A stretch of 64,000 nt of DNA from CAVYYW01 sp963772845 (lineage in GTDB: Bacteria; Bacillota; Bacilli; Bacillales; Sporolactobacillaceae): contig CAVYYW010000014.1 in the NCBI GenBank assembly GCA_963772845.1, forward strand, positions 1,364,001 to 1,428,000. Reading direction: 5' to 3'. Shown piece after piece: positions 43,368 to 52,115 of the stretch. The translations under genes and the position numbers were made by a program. Positions within the stretch are counted from its first letter, which is position 1; every line of letters begins with the position of its first letter. The notes under the pieces are model-generated. The model was not told the origin of the DNA, made no database searches, and was given only the letters and a program-made list of their open reading frames with translations.

Positions 43368-44534
43368 ATGAATAATCGGGATACACTTATATCAAGACTT
43401 GATTATACGTTAATTTTTATTGTGTTCTTACTTTTCTGTGCGAGTATTACAGCTATACATGCCGCCCCGGATAACGGACCGAGTTACGTAAACAAACAGG
43501 TGTTTTGGTACATAATCAGCGCATTAATCGCTGCTGCTGCTATATGGTTTGATTATGAGCGACTGAAATTGCTCCACTGGTTTCTTTATGCCTTTGGTAT
43601 TGTTCTTCTGCTCGGAATCACAGCAGCTCAAGTGGGTGCTCCTGTTCCCCAAAGTCTTATTCATCCGATTAATGGGGCTTACAGCTGGTATACACTGCCT
43701 GGGATTGGCTCTTTGCAGCCGTCAGAATTCATGAAAATCTTTTTAACATTATCACTTAGCCAAGTGGTCGTTAAGCATAACGAAACACGCGCCTCGAAAA
43801 CGGTAAGTGATGACTTTTGGCTGCTTTGTAAAATCGCGCTCGTGGCGGGTCTTCCTCTTGCTCTCGTTTTTATTCAGCCTGACTTAGGGACAGCGCTCGT
43901 TATGGCATCTATAACAGTTGCTGTGACGATTGTTTCAGGAATTCGTTGGCGATTAATTTTTACATTGTTTGCCTCTGTATTTATTTTCGTGAGTTTACTT
44001 GTTTTTTCGTGGTTCAAGTATCGAAGTATTGTACAGCACGTCTTGAAGCCCCATCAGGTGGAACGTTTTTACGGATGGCTTGATCCTTATAATTATGCTA
44101 ACCAGGAAGGGTTTCAGCTGATCAAATCCCTGACCGCCATTGGTTCAGGACAGCTTTATGGTAAAGGAATATCTGGAAATGGCGCAGATATCCCCGAAGG
44201 TCACACAGACTTTATTTTTTCGGTCGTTGCAGGGGAATTTGGTTTTGTTGGCGCTGCAATCTTAATCTCGCTCTTCTTCCTGCTTGTCTACCGCATCATT
44301 CATGCGGCAATCGGCACGCCGGATTCGTTCGGCAGCTATATATGCACAGGGATCGTCGGAATGATTACATTTCAGGTATTTGAGAATATTGGTATGACCA
44401 TTCAAGTGATGCCGATAACAGGGATTACCCTGCCCTTTATAAGCTATGGGGGGAGTTCCTTATTAACCAGCCTTACAGCTGTTGGTCTCGTACTGAGCAT
44501 TCAGGCACGGACCAGGAAGTATATGTTTGACTAA
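43368..44534 (+). CDS. rodA: RodA/FtsW-type peptidoglycan glycosyltransferase
   Basis: 388 residues of the SEDS family with ten membrane helices. Conserved blocks: LQPSEFMKIFLTL, FIQPDLGTALV, PEGHTDFIFSVVAGEFGFVGA, TGITLPFISYGGSSLL. Closest by layout to RodA, which makes side-wall peptidoglycan with class B PBPs. Not beside a PBP gene. Start ATG 43368 with AGAAGG about 11 bases upstream. Confidence 0.88.
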   Translation: MNNRDTLISRLDYTLIFIVFLLFCASITAIHAAPDNGPSYVNKQVFWYIISALIAAAAIWFDYERLKLLHWFLYAFGIVLLLGITAAQVGAPVPQSLIHPINGAYSWYTLPGIGSLQPSEFMKIFLTLSLSQVVVKHNETRASKTVSDDFWLLCKIALVAGLPLALVFIQPDLGTALVMASITVAVTIVSGIRWRLIFTLFASVFIFVSLLVFSWFKYRSIVQHVLKPHQVERFYGWLDPYNYANQEGFQLIKSLTAIGSGQLYGKGISGNGADIPEGHTDFIFSVVAGEFGFVGAAILISLFFLLVYRIIHAAIGTPDSFGSYICTGIVGMITFQVFENIGMTIQVMPITGITLPFISYGGSSLLTSLTAVGLVLSIQARTRKYMFD

Positions 44535-44541
44535 ACAGGAA

Positions 44542-44577
44542 AACAGAGCTGAATTCGTTCAGCTCTGTTTTTTTTTA
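44542..44577 (+). terminator. Terminator of rodA
   Basis: ACAGAGCTG/CAGCTCTGT hairpin followed by T9. Confidence 0.93.
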
Positions 44578-44589
44578 TAAGACTGGTAT

Positions 44590-45270
44590 AAAAGATTTTC
44601 GGTCACAAGCATCTATAAATGCCAATCTGATAACATCGGAGTCAGCGCGATTGCTTGAAAACACCTGATCTGCATTTCATTGTGCGATGCTTTACTAAAG
44701 ATGTTATTTTTAGTCCTGCGGAATCCGCGTGAGGCCACAGATAAAGTCAACGATTTGAAAAGAGGAATCTAATTGCTTGCCACGATCGATCTTCCCCTCC
44801 CCTCAATGAAAGGCTTTTCGCCGCTTGCTTTGCCCATTATCTACCAAATAGGTGTGAAGTGGACTCCGCACGCTTGCCGCAGAAACCGTCTCAGCCTGCG
44901 TTTTCAAGCATCATTGTGAAGCTCTTGGTTGCCCGTTATTCATGACTTCTAAAGAGTAGAATCTTGCTATTAACACGTTGATTGAAGCGGAAGGTGCGAG
45001 ACTCCTCGAAAATGCACATGCTCATTGAAAGCCAGAAATACCTGAGACTCCTCGAAAATGCTTTGCATTTTCATCGTGCGAGGTGGAATCCAAAGATGCT
45101 GATTCAAGTCCTGCAAATCAGCGTTCCGAGCGAGACCCCGCATCTCGAAGTGCTCATGCGAGGAGGCTCGCGGAACGCCTGCGGAAAGCGAGCAGCCTAG
45201 AGTGGAAATCAACAACCACCTCCCATAAGGCAGCTCGCGATTTGGAGAATTTTCCAGGATGAACATTATG
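44590..45270. repeat. Gene-free region with dispersed-repeat remnants
   Basis: About 680 bases without a credible gene. It holds AAGCGAGCAGCCTAGAGTGG (45186-45205) next to CGGAACGCCTGCGG, and a nearby direct repeat GAGACTCCTCGAAAATGC (44999-45016 and 45046-45063). The content matches the repeat family also seen at 30130, 50043, and 58680. Confidence 0.6.
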
Positions 45271-45319
45271 CAAATTAGGGTAGCCTTTAAAAGAGAACAT
45301 TTCGTGAGGTGTCATATTA

Positions 45320-46048
45320 ATGTACGATATCATTGGCGATATACATGGCTGTTATGAGGAATGGATGTTGTTAATAGAAAGACTGGGCTATACAGTGAAG
45401 GGCTCTATGCTCTCACATCCTGAAGGAAGGCAATTAATTCTGCTTGGTGACCTGACAGACCGGGGACCCAATTCAACTGGGGTGCTAGAAAAAGCGTGCG
45501 ATTTTTTTGAATCTGGATCCATTCAATACGTTCCTGGGAACCATTGCGACAAATTGTACAGGTATATGATCGGGCGACCGGTGAAAATCCAGCATGGCCT
45601 CGAAACCACAGTAAGCGAACTAAGCGAATTAAAAGAAGCATCCCGAAAAAAATTAATGAATCGATTTAAACGCCTGTATGAAAAGGCGCCGCTATACCTT
45701 TTATTAGATGACCGGAAACTCGTAGTCGCTCATGCAGGTATTAAGGAAGCATACATTGGCAAACAGTCCAAGCAAGTTAAAAGTTTTGTCCTTTATGGTG
45801 AAACTACCGGTAAGCTTGATGAAAAGGGTTTTCCTGAACGGCTAGACTGGGCCAGCCGATACCATGGGAACCCGTGGGTGATCTACGGCCACACACCGCT
45901 TACGAAGCCAAGAGTGATCAATCACACGGCTAACATTGATACCGGATGTGTATTTGGCGGCGCCCTTACCGCATTCCGATACCCTGAAATGACAACCTTA
46001 TCAGTGCCCTCTAAGCAGCCGCTGCAACCCGTAAAGTTTAGAGATTAA
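45320..46048 (+). CDS. prpE: PrpE, bis(5'-nucleosyl)-tetraphosphatase
   Basis: 242 residues, PPP-family metallophosphatase: GDIHG, GDLTDRGPNS and GNHCDKL hold the two metal ions; VAHAG and YGHTP complete the site. B. subtilis PrpE hydrolyses Ap4A symmetrically and affects spore germination. Its 3' end overlaps the convergent pseudouridine synthase gene by 11 bases. Confidence 0.93.
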   Translation: MYDIIGDIHGCYEEWMLLIERLGYTVKGSMLSHPEGRQLILLGDLTDRGPNSTGVLEKACDFFESGSIQYVPGNHCDKLYRYMIGRPVKIQHGLETTVSELSELKEASRKKLMNRFKRLYEKAPLYLLLDDRKLVVAHAGIKEAYIGKQSKQVKSFVLYGETTGKLDEKGFPERLDWASRYHGNPWVIYGHTPLTKPRVINHTANIDTGCVFGGALTAFRYPEMTTLSVPSKQPLQPVKFRD

Positions 46049-46958
46049 GCATCTGAAAACCCTGACCGAGCAATTTCAATATATCTTCCGGCGGGTCAGC
46101 CTGGTAAAGTCTTTTCTGCTTAGTAAAAGGGTCAAGATATGAAAGCTCAAAACTATGCAGTGCATGTCTGCCAATCCAGTTCAATGAACCTCCGTATAAA
46201 TCATCTCCCGCTAGAGGGTGGCCAAGGTGTTTGAAGTGCACCCTGATCTGATGGGTCCTTCCTGTCTCTAGCTTAACGGAAACAGCGGTGTAGCCTTCAT
46301 GCCGGCTTATCACAGAGTATCGGGTACGAGCTGCCTTCCCGTCGTCTCTTACTTCTCTTTCAATGATGCTGTCATCTTTTCTTCCGATTGGCGCGTCAAT
46401 AATACCTTGTTCTTCAACAAGCGTCCCCTCCACGATTGCTAGGTAACGGCGGTGAATGTCATGGTCTTTTTGCATTTTGGAAAAAAAGTCATGAGCAAGC
46501 CGATGCTTAGCAATCAGCATGACCCCGGATGTGTCTCGATCAAGTCTCGTGACTGTATGAACCGTATAGGGAAGCCCCTGTTTTTCCAAGTGAGCCAGAA
46601 CCCCGTTCGCTAGGGTCCCGGTACTATACTTTTGGGAGGGAATGACCGGCAAATCAGCAGGTTTATTTATAACGATTGTATGCTCATCTTCATATAGAAT
46701 GATAAGCGGCATATCTTCAGCTATTAATGAGGGACTTGTTTCTTCATGGGGGAAAGTAATACTGACCACATCATCACTTTTTAAAAGATATCTGACGGTT
46801 TTGGGCTCGCCATTTACTTCAATCATGCCTTCACCGAACTTTATAGTTTTTAATGCCCGGCGTGAAAGCTTAATTTCTTTTAATAAATAATCCCTCAAAA
46901 GCCGTCCGGCCCAGGCTTCACTGATCTTTTCTGTTATCGTAAAAGGTGACTTCATCAT
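46038..46958 (-). CDS. yjbO: RluA-family pseudouridine synthase (YjbO)
   Basis: 306 residues: N-terminal S4-like RNA-binding part, then the RluA catalytic block HTVTRLDRDTSGVMLIAKH with the catalytic Asp, and LETGRTHQIRVHFKHLGHPLAGD. Isomerises uridines in rRNA. Start at ATG 46958, after AGAGAG; the frame to 47018 would overlap nadF. Confidence 0.92.
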   Translation of the reverse strand: MMKSPFTITEKISEAWAGRLLRDYLLKEIKLSRRALKTIKFGEGMIEVNGEPKTVRYLLKSDDVVSITFPHEETSPSLIAEDMPLIILYEDEHTIVINKPADLPVIPSQKYSTGTLANGVLAHLEKQGLPYTVHTVTRLDRDTSGVMLIAKHRLAHDFFSKMQKDHDIHRRYLAIVEGTLVEEQGIIDAPIGRKDDSIIEREVRDDGKAARTRYSVISRHEGYTAVSVKLETGRTHQIRVHFKHLGHPLAGDDLYGGSLNWIGRHALHSFELSYLDPFTKQKRLYQADPPEDILKLLGQGFQMLNL

Positions 46959-46981
46959 CTGAATGGCTCTCTTCTTTTTAG

Positions 46982-47776
46982 TTAATTTCCAATAAAAGAA
47001 TCTTTCACACGCTTCCAAAATGGAAACGGTCTGAATCGTGCAAACCTAACCCGTTCATCCGCTACACGGCACTGGATAGACTTTACATTTTTATGGACCA
47101 GAAATAAATGATCAATCGTGATATCAAAGTTCACGTCATTGACAGGTCTTAGATTACAGGTATGATGCTGTGGAAGGACGAGTGGTGACCCGACTGTTCG
47201 AAACACCCGATTGTTAATCGAAGCCATTTCGGCTAGTTGAATCGATGGCAAAGACGGATGTATAATGGCGCCTCCAAGGGCTTTATTATAGGCTGTACTG
47301 CCTGAGGGTGTCGAAATGCAAAGACCATCTCCCCGGAAGGTTTCAAATTTATCACCTTTGATGACCACATCCATAACAAGTGATCCCTCCATGCTTTTCA
47401 CCGTACATTCATTTAAAGCTAAATAACGCTTTTCTTCTTCTTCATCATTAAACCGCACCGTGACTTCAAGCAAAGGATACTCAATAACCTGGAATGGCGT
47501 TTTAGCAATATGGATCACAAGCTTCTCCACCTCTTCAGGTGTCCAGTCTGCGTAAAAACCGAGATGTCCGGTATGGATCCCCACAAACGCCGTTTCGTCA
47601 ACGCGATCCACGTAGCGGTGAAAGGCGTGCAGCAGTGTCCCGTCTCCCCCTACAGAAATAACAATTTCCGGTGTTTCTTCATCATAAGTCAGATCAAATT
47701 CTTCAAGGTAATTTCGAATACGTGATTTCAGCTCGTTAGACGATTCATCACCCCTGGATTGAACAGCAAATTTCAT
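46982..47776 (-). CDS. nadF: NAD kinase
   Basis: 264 residues; SVGGDGTLLHAF (43-47 is the GGDGT phosphate site), LNECTVKS (NE/D motif), GDGLCISTPSGSTAYN. Makes NADP+ from NAD+. Start at ATG 47776, 6 bases after AAGGATG. In the operon sasB-nadF-yjbO. Confidence 0.95.
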   Translation of the reverse strand: MKFAVQSRGDESSNELKSRIRNYLEEFDLTYDEETPEIVISVGGDGTLLHAFHRYVDRVDETAFVGIHTGHLGFYADWTPEEVEKLVIHIAKTPFQVIEYPLLEVTVRFNDEEEEKRYLALNECTVKSMEGSLVMDVVIKGDKFETFRGDGLCISTPSGSTAYNKALGGAIIHPSLPSIQLAEMASINNRVFRTVGSPLVLPQHHTCNLRPVNDVNFDITIDHLFLVHKNVKSIQCRVADERVRFARFRPFPFWKRVKDSFIGN

Positions 47777-47805
47777 AACAATCATCCTTATCTTGTGTGT
47801 TTAGA

Positions 47806-48435
47806 TTATTCGGTCTCCTGATCTATTTTTTTCTGAATAAAATGTTGGTGTGCTTCCTGGATTTCGCCTCTTATTTTGGACATTTCTTCATCTAGCCGGA
47901 AAGCGGCTTCAGCTGCCCTATGCAGCCTTGCTTTTACCTCAGAAGGAATCTGATTTTCATACTTATAATTTAAAGAGTGCTCAATGGTCGCCCAAAAATT
48001 CATAGCCAATGTCCGGATCTGCACTTCTACGAGAATTTTTTGTTCTCCATTTATTGTCATAACAGGATAACAGATAACCAGGTGATAAGACCGGTAGCCG
48101 CTATCTTTCTGTTCAGATATGTAATCCCTTTCTTCCACAATCTTCAGATCTGTCCGCTCACGTATTAATTGAAGAACCGCCAGAATGTCATCTGTAAACT
48201 GACACATAACCCGGATGCCCGCCAGATCCTGCATCCCGCTGTGAAGCTGATTTAAAGGTATTTTCTTACGTCTTGCTTTATCTAAAATGCTTGGAATCGG
48301 TTTGACTCGCCCTGTAACAAATTCTATTGGCGAGTGATTAGATGACATCTCATATTGTTCTCTGTAGCCTCTTAGCTTAATTTTCAATTCATCAACTGCT
48401 TGTTTATAAGGAGCTAAAAACACTTCCCATTCCAT
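47806..48435 (-). CDS. sasB: Small alarmone synthetase (RelQ/SasB, YjbM)
   Basis: 209 residues with only the synthetase domain: GRVKPIPSILDKARRK, DLAGIRVMCQF, YISEQKDSGYRSYHLVICYP, EVQIRTLAMNFWATIEHSLNYK. Transfers pyrophosphate from ATP to GDP/GTP, making ppGpp-type alarmones. In B. subtilis the enzyme is tetrameric and activated by pppGpp. First gene of the operon with nadF, a pairing conserved across Firmicutes. Confidence 0.95.
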   Translation of the reverse strand: MEWEVFLAPYKQAVDELKIKLRGYREQYEMSSNHSPIEFVTGRVKPIPSILDKARRKKIPLNQLHSGMQDLAGIRVMCQFTDDILAVLQLIRERTDLKIVEERDYISEQKDSGYRSYHLVICYPVMTINGEQKILVEVQIRTLAMNFWATIEHSLNYKYENQIPSEVKARLHRAAEAAFRLDEEMSKIRGEIQEAHQHFIQKKIDQETE

Positions 48436-48568
48436 ATGACCACCACCTGTATATAATCCGGTTCTCTCACTCTTAATTCTTATGTACTGAGCAATTTGTC
48501 AGTTGTTTCTCTCTATTCATTATGTCATAATTCAATTAATCTTACCAAATTAAGTTAGGTGAAAATAA

Positions 48569-49156
48569 GTGAATCAGGAAATTGAAATCGAATTTAAAAA
48601 TTTACTGAGTGAAGAAGAGTTCAACAAGCTAGCTGCTGCCTTCTCTTTACCATATTCCCGTTTTATTAGCCAGACAAATCATTATTTTGATACACCGGCT
48701 TTTTCGCTTAAAGCAATCGGAACCGCACTAAGGATCCGGGTTAAAGAAGGAACACACGTCCTGACGTTAAAGGAACCACATCCGGAAGGTTTGCTAGAGA
48801 CGCACCAAAGCCTTTCTGAAAAGGATTCCAAGTCAATACTGGAAACGGCTCAACTTCCAGAAGGCCCCATAAAAGAGCGCCTTTTAGAAGCAGACATTCC
48901 TTTAGCGGAGCTGGAATTGTTAGGAAGCCTGACAACAAGCCGAGCAGAAGCCCCTTATGAACAGGGAGAAATTATGCTCGATCACAGTACATATCTTCAA
49001 ACAGGGGACTATGAGCTTGAATATGAAGCAACGGATAGAGAGAGCGGTGAAAAAGCCTTTCACAGCCTCCTAAAGAGGTACGATATCCCACTTCGTCCAG
49101 CACCAAATAAAATCCAGCGCTTTTTCAATTATAAAGTTTCTAGAACAGATAAATAA
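48569..49156 (+). CDS. yjbK: CYTH-domain protein YjbK
   Basis: 195 residues; N-terminal EIEIEFK (ExExK motif) and a tunnel of charged residues (RIRVKEGTHVLTLKEP, EYEATD) typical of CYTH triphosphate tunnel enzymes. Likely acts on triphosphates or inorganic polyphosphate; the substrate is unproven. Starts at GTG 48569, divergent from sasB. Confidence 0.92.
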   Translation: MNQEIEIEFKNLLSEEEFNKLAAAFSLPYSRFISQTNHYFDTPAFSLKAIGTALRIRVKEGTHVLTLKEPHPEGLLETHQSLSEKDSKSILETAQLPEGPIKERLLEADIPLAELELLGSLTTSRAEAPYEQGEIMLDHSTYLQTGDYELEYEATDRESGEKAFHSLLKRYDIPLRPAPNKIQRFFNYKVSRTDK

Positions 49157-49232
49157 CGTTTCACACAAACAGTGTACAGACTTTTTCTGCCCGTTTTGTT
49201 CTTTATAAGGAAAAATCAGGAGGATTCATCAC

Positions 49233-49943
49233 ATGAATAACTTAACATGGATGCCCGCTTACTTGCAGCTTAATATGCTGAACGGAATGACTCAAGGTGC
49301 TTCAACAGATTCAAACGCCCTCTCTTCCACTTTGCAAAATACGAACCAGTCTTCGCCCTTTTCTCTATTTGAGCAGCTTTTGCTGTCAAGTCTGACAGGC
49401 AGTGACGCCTCATCTCAGGATTTGATTAATTCAATGGGAACAACCAGTGCCCAAACAAGTGATTCGGAAGCGGGGACGACGACACCGGAAGATGTTTTAT
49501 TCGGCAAGCTTTCTTCTCAATCGGTTCAGCCGTCTTCATTGATCTCGGCTTCTCCACTAACATCTGACAAGAACTATGACTCAATTATTTCAAAAGCGGC
49601 AGAAACCTATCAAGTTGATCCAAAATTAATTCGCTCAATCATTAAGCACGAATCAAACGGGAATCCGCTCAGCACAAGTGCGGCCGGTGCCCAGGGACTA
49701 ATGCAGCTTATGCCTGCTACGGCAAGCTCCCTCGGTGTCACAGACGCCTATAATCCTGAACAGAATATCCTCGGAGGAACAAAGTATGTGAAACAGCTTC
49801 TGGACAAGTTTAACGGAAACACCACCCTCGCTGTCGCAGCCTATAATGCTGGCCCAGGGAATGTAGAAAAATACAACGGTGTCCCTCCATTTAATGAAAC
49901 AAGAAACTATGTACAAAACGTGCTTGGCACCTATAATGCTTAA
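49233..49943 (+). CDS. cwlQ: Lytic transglycosylase CwlQ (YjbJ)
   Basis: 236 residues: Ser/Thr-rich first half without a classic signal peptide and an SLT domain at the C-terminus (YQVDPKLIRSIIKHESNGNP with catalytic Glu, GLMQLMPATA, AVAAYNAGPGNVEKY). B. subtilis CwlQ has both muramidase and transglycosylase activity. AGGAGG precedes the ATG. Confidence 0.93.
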   Translation: MNNLTWMPAYLQLNMLNGMTQGASTDSNALSSTLQNTNQSSPFSLFEQLLLSSLTGSDASSQDLINSMGTTSAQTSDSEAGTTTPEDVLFGKLSSQSVQPSSLISASPLTSDKNYDSIISKAAETYQVDPKLIRSIIKHESNGNPLSTSAAGAQGLMQLMPATASSLGVTDAYNPEQNILGGTKYVKQLLDKFNGNTTLAVAAYNAGPGNVEKYNGVPPFNETRNYVQNVLGTYNA

Positions 49944-49947
49944 AATT

Positions 49948-49977
49948 AAGACCCCGATCCTGAGGGGTCTTTTTTTG
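49948..49977 (+). terminator. Terminator of cwlQ
   Basis: AAGACCCC/GGGGTCTT hairpin followed by T7. Confidence 0.92.
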
Positions 49978-50042
49978 CGGAATGAATGAGCCATAACATT
50001 TATCTTTAAGTAACGGTAAGCTCCCCCCAACTTACCCGAGGT

Positions 50043-50240
50043 CACTGAAAAAGTCCCTCGATATCGTCATGCTTGTTGATTTCGCTCTAGGCTGTTCGCT
50101 TCAATCAACACCACTTAGAGAGTTACCGCGGTCACTCGGCTGTGCTGCTGAAAATTTCAGGTGCCGGGTGATCAGTTGATGGCAGCGAAAATCTATAGCC
50201 ATAATGGACTTCTAAAGGACATCCAATGACTTTTTCAGTT
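50043..50240. mobile_element. MITE-like dispersed repeat with terminal inverted repeats
   Basis: About 198 bases bounded by CACTGAAAAAGTC (50043-50055) and GACTTTTTCAGTT (50228-50240), 12 of 13 paired. Inside are the inverted core TTTCGCTCTAGGCTG and a block ATCTATAGCCATAATGGACTTCTAAAGGA shared in diverged form with 30331-30360. No transposase; no clear target duplication. Best seen copy of the family in this window. Confidence 0.55.
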
Positions 50241-50478
50241 GCCTCACTTCCCCTTTGTAAGAGCCGCCGTTTTTCCTTACTGTCCCTCCCATCTTTTTCT
50301 TTAAGAAAATCATAATAACTCCTCTATTATACCGCCATCATAGTCTTCATAATTGACACCTCCGCTCTTTACAGACTAAAATAACTAAGCTGGGATCGTT
50401 AAGTCAAGGTTGAATATTTGCTCTCTCCCCAGCCTATTATGTACAATATAATTAACAAAAGATTAATGGAGTATTAAT
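50241..50478. other. Spacer before yjbI
   Basis: No gene seen; contains the yjbI promoter region, not assigned. Confidence 0.4.
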
Positions 50479-50865
50479 ATGACTAATGAAAAACCTACAC
50501 CTTTTGAAGCCATTGGCGGAGCAGCGATGATCGAACGCGTGGTTGAAGCGTTTTATAAAAGGGTTGCTCAGCATCCGGATCTTGCACCACTTTTCCCGGA
50601 GGACTTCACTGAGGTCGCACGTAAGCAGACACAATTTTTAACTCAATTTTTTGGCGGTCCGCCCCTTTACACTGAAGAACATGGTCACCCCATGCTTCGG
50701 GCAAGACATTTAAGATTTCCAATTGGACCGGCACAAGAAAAAGCGTGGCTTTCCTGTATGTCACAGGCATTGATTGAAGCGGAGATGCCAGAGAACTTTC
50801 GAGAGGAAATTTTCCGGCGATTGTCACTTACCGCTCATCACATGGTAAATTTACAGGATGAATAA
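50479..50865 (+). CDS. yjbI: Truncated haemoglobin (group II), YjbI
   Basis: 128 residues; PTPFEAIGGAAMIERVVEAFYKRV, proximal His in ENGHPMLRARH-like EEHGHPMLRARHLRF, and a Trp near the end of helix G (EKAWLSCM). Binds haem and oxygen. Directly upstream of spxH (15 bases), as in B. subtilis. Confidence 0.93.
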   Translation: MTNEKPTPFEAIGGAAMIERVVEAFYKRVAQHPDLAPLFPEDFTEVARKQTQFLTQFFGGPPLYTEEHGHPMLRARHLRFPIGPAQEKAWLSCMSQALIEAEMPENFREEIFRRLSLTAHHMVNLQDE

Positions 50866-50880
50866 AGATAGAGAGGTGAT

Positions 50881-51759
50881 ATGATGAATAACTATAACAC
50901 CGGCTCTACGTGTGTGGGTAAACCAGGCCAATATTCCTGTTCAAAGACAAATGAAAAAGTCCATAAACCAGTAGAAATTTATGTTTTTATCGATCCTTTA
51001 TGCCCTGAATGCTGGGGGCTTGAGCCTATATTAAAAAAATTGCTGCTTGAATATCAGCAATATTTCACTATCCGCTATATTATGGGAAGCAAAGCTGAAC
51101 CAGCGGCAATAAAACAACGGAAAAACCAGTGGGAGAAATGCGCGACACTTACTGGCATGCCTTGTGATGCCAAAGCGCTCCTTCAATCTATGCCATCTTC
51201 TTACAAAATGGCGGTGGCAATAAAAGCTGCTGAACTTCAAGGCAAAGGCGCCGGAATCCGTTATTTAAGAAAACTGAGAGAAATGATTTTTCTTAACTTT
51301 AATAATTTTGACAGGATGGAAATTCTGACTGAGTGCGCAAAAGATGCCAAACTTGACCTGGAAGAATTCGAAAGAGATATGATATCAAAGGGACCAATAA
51401 AGTCACTTCAATGTGACCGTCGAATTGCTGATGAAATGGACATCCCCTCTATGCCAACCGTCGTCTTTTTTAATGATGATGCTGAAAAAGAGGGAATTAA
51501 AGTGGCTGGAAGCTATCCTTATGGTGTCTATGTTCAGGTTTTAGAGGAAATGATGGATGAAAAACCGATTCCGCAGGCTCCGCCTGATATGGAAACTTTC
51601 TTGAAAACGTATCATTTTGTAGCGACTAAAGAACTCGCTGTTGTCTATGACAAAACTGAAGCTGAAATTTTAAAAGAAATGAAAAAGCTTCAGCTGAAAC
51701 AACAGGTTGAATCTGTGCCTGTAAAGACCGGAAGATTTTGGAGATACATCGCCGATTAA
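50881..51759 (+). CDS. spxH: SpxH (YjbH), adaptor for Spx degradation
   Basis: 292 residues, DsbA-like thioredoxin fold with CPEC (DPLCPECWG) and an N-terminal Cys/His-containing stretch that in B. subtilis binds zinc. It delivers Spx to ClpXP. The substrate, spxA, lies 8 kb away in this window. Two adjacent ATG codons; AGAGGTG upstream. Confidence 0.93.
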   Translation: MMNNYNTGSTCVGKPGQYSCSKTNEKVHKPVEIYVFIDPLCPECWGLEPILKKLLLEYQQYFTIRYIMGSKAEPAAIKQRKNQWEKCATLTGMPCDAKALLQSMPSSYKMAVAIKAAELQGKGAGIRYLRKLREMIFLNFNNFDRMEILTECAKDAKLDLEEFERDMISKGPIKSLQCDRRIADEMDIPSMPTVVFFNDDAEKEGIKVAGSYPYGVYVQVLEEMMDEKPIPQAPPDMETFLKTYHFVATKELAVVYDKTEAEILKEMKKLQLKQQVESVPVKTGRFWRYIAD

Positions 51760-51776
51760 TGGCTGACAAAAATGAC

Positions 51777-51821
51777 AATACCCTGTCCTTTTAGCAAAAT
51801 GAAAGGTCAGGGTATTTTTTT
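51777..51821 (+). terminator. Terminator of yjbI-spxH
   Basis: AATACCCTG-CCTTT/AAAGG-CAGGGTATT hairpin followed by T7. Confidence 0.93.
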
Positions 51822-51872
51822 GTTATATTTTCAAAGTCCTCTCATAGTTTGATGTCAGAGGTGATAAAAGCT

Positions 51873-52025
51873 ATGAAAAAAATTTATTGGCTGATTGCAT
51901 TTCTGCTAACCTTAACAAGCTTCGGCTACTATCTATTGGGGCTTATGCATCTGCAATCTCTCCTTATCTCCGGATTATGCTTTTTTTTATCCTTAACTAT
52001 TATGATCCGATTGATCAGGGCATAA
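51873..52025 (+). CDS. yizD: YizD-like small membrane protein
   Basis: 50 residues with two hydrophobic helices (IYWLIAFLLTLTSFGYYLL and LLISGLCFFLSLTIMI) and basic ends. AGAGGTG lies 9 bases before the ATG. It takes the place of yizD between spxH and pepF; the name rests on position and size. Function unknown. Confidence 0.6.
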   Translation: MKKIYWLIAFLLTLTSFGYYLLGLMHLQSLLISGLCFFLSLTIMIRLIRA

Positions 52026-52052
52026 GTACCTCAGAATAGCGCTCATCGATGA

Positions 52053-52090
52053 AGAGGCTGTCAGGATTTATTCCTGACAGCCTCTTTCCT
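52053..52090 (+). terminator. Strong terminator
   Basis: 13-bp stem AGAGGCTGTCAGG/CCTGACAGCCTCT followed by TTTCC. Confidence 0.88.
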
Positions 52091-52115
52091 CAATAATAAA
52101 ATAAGCACTTTTTAA

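Noticed and set aside
44999..45063. Start of a CRISPR array (two copies of GAGACTCCTCGAAAATGC)
   Set aside because: Only two copies, no regular spacers, no cas genes; part of the dispersed-repeat region.
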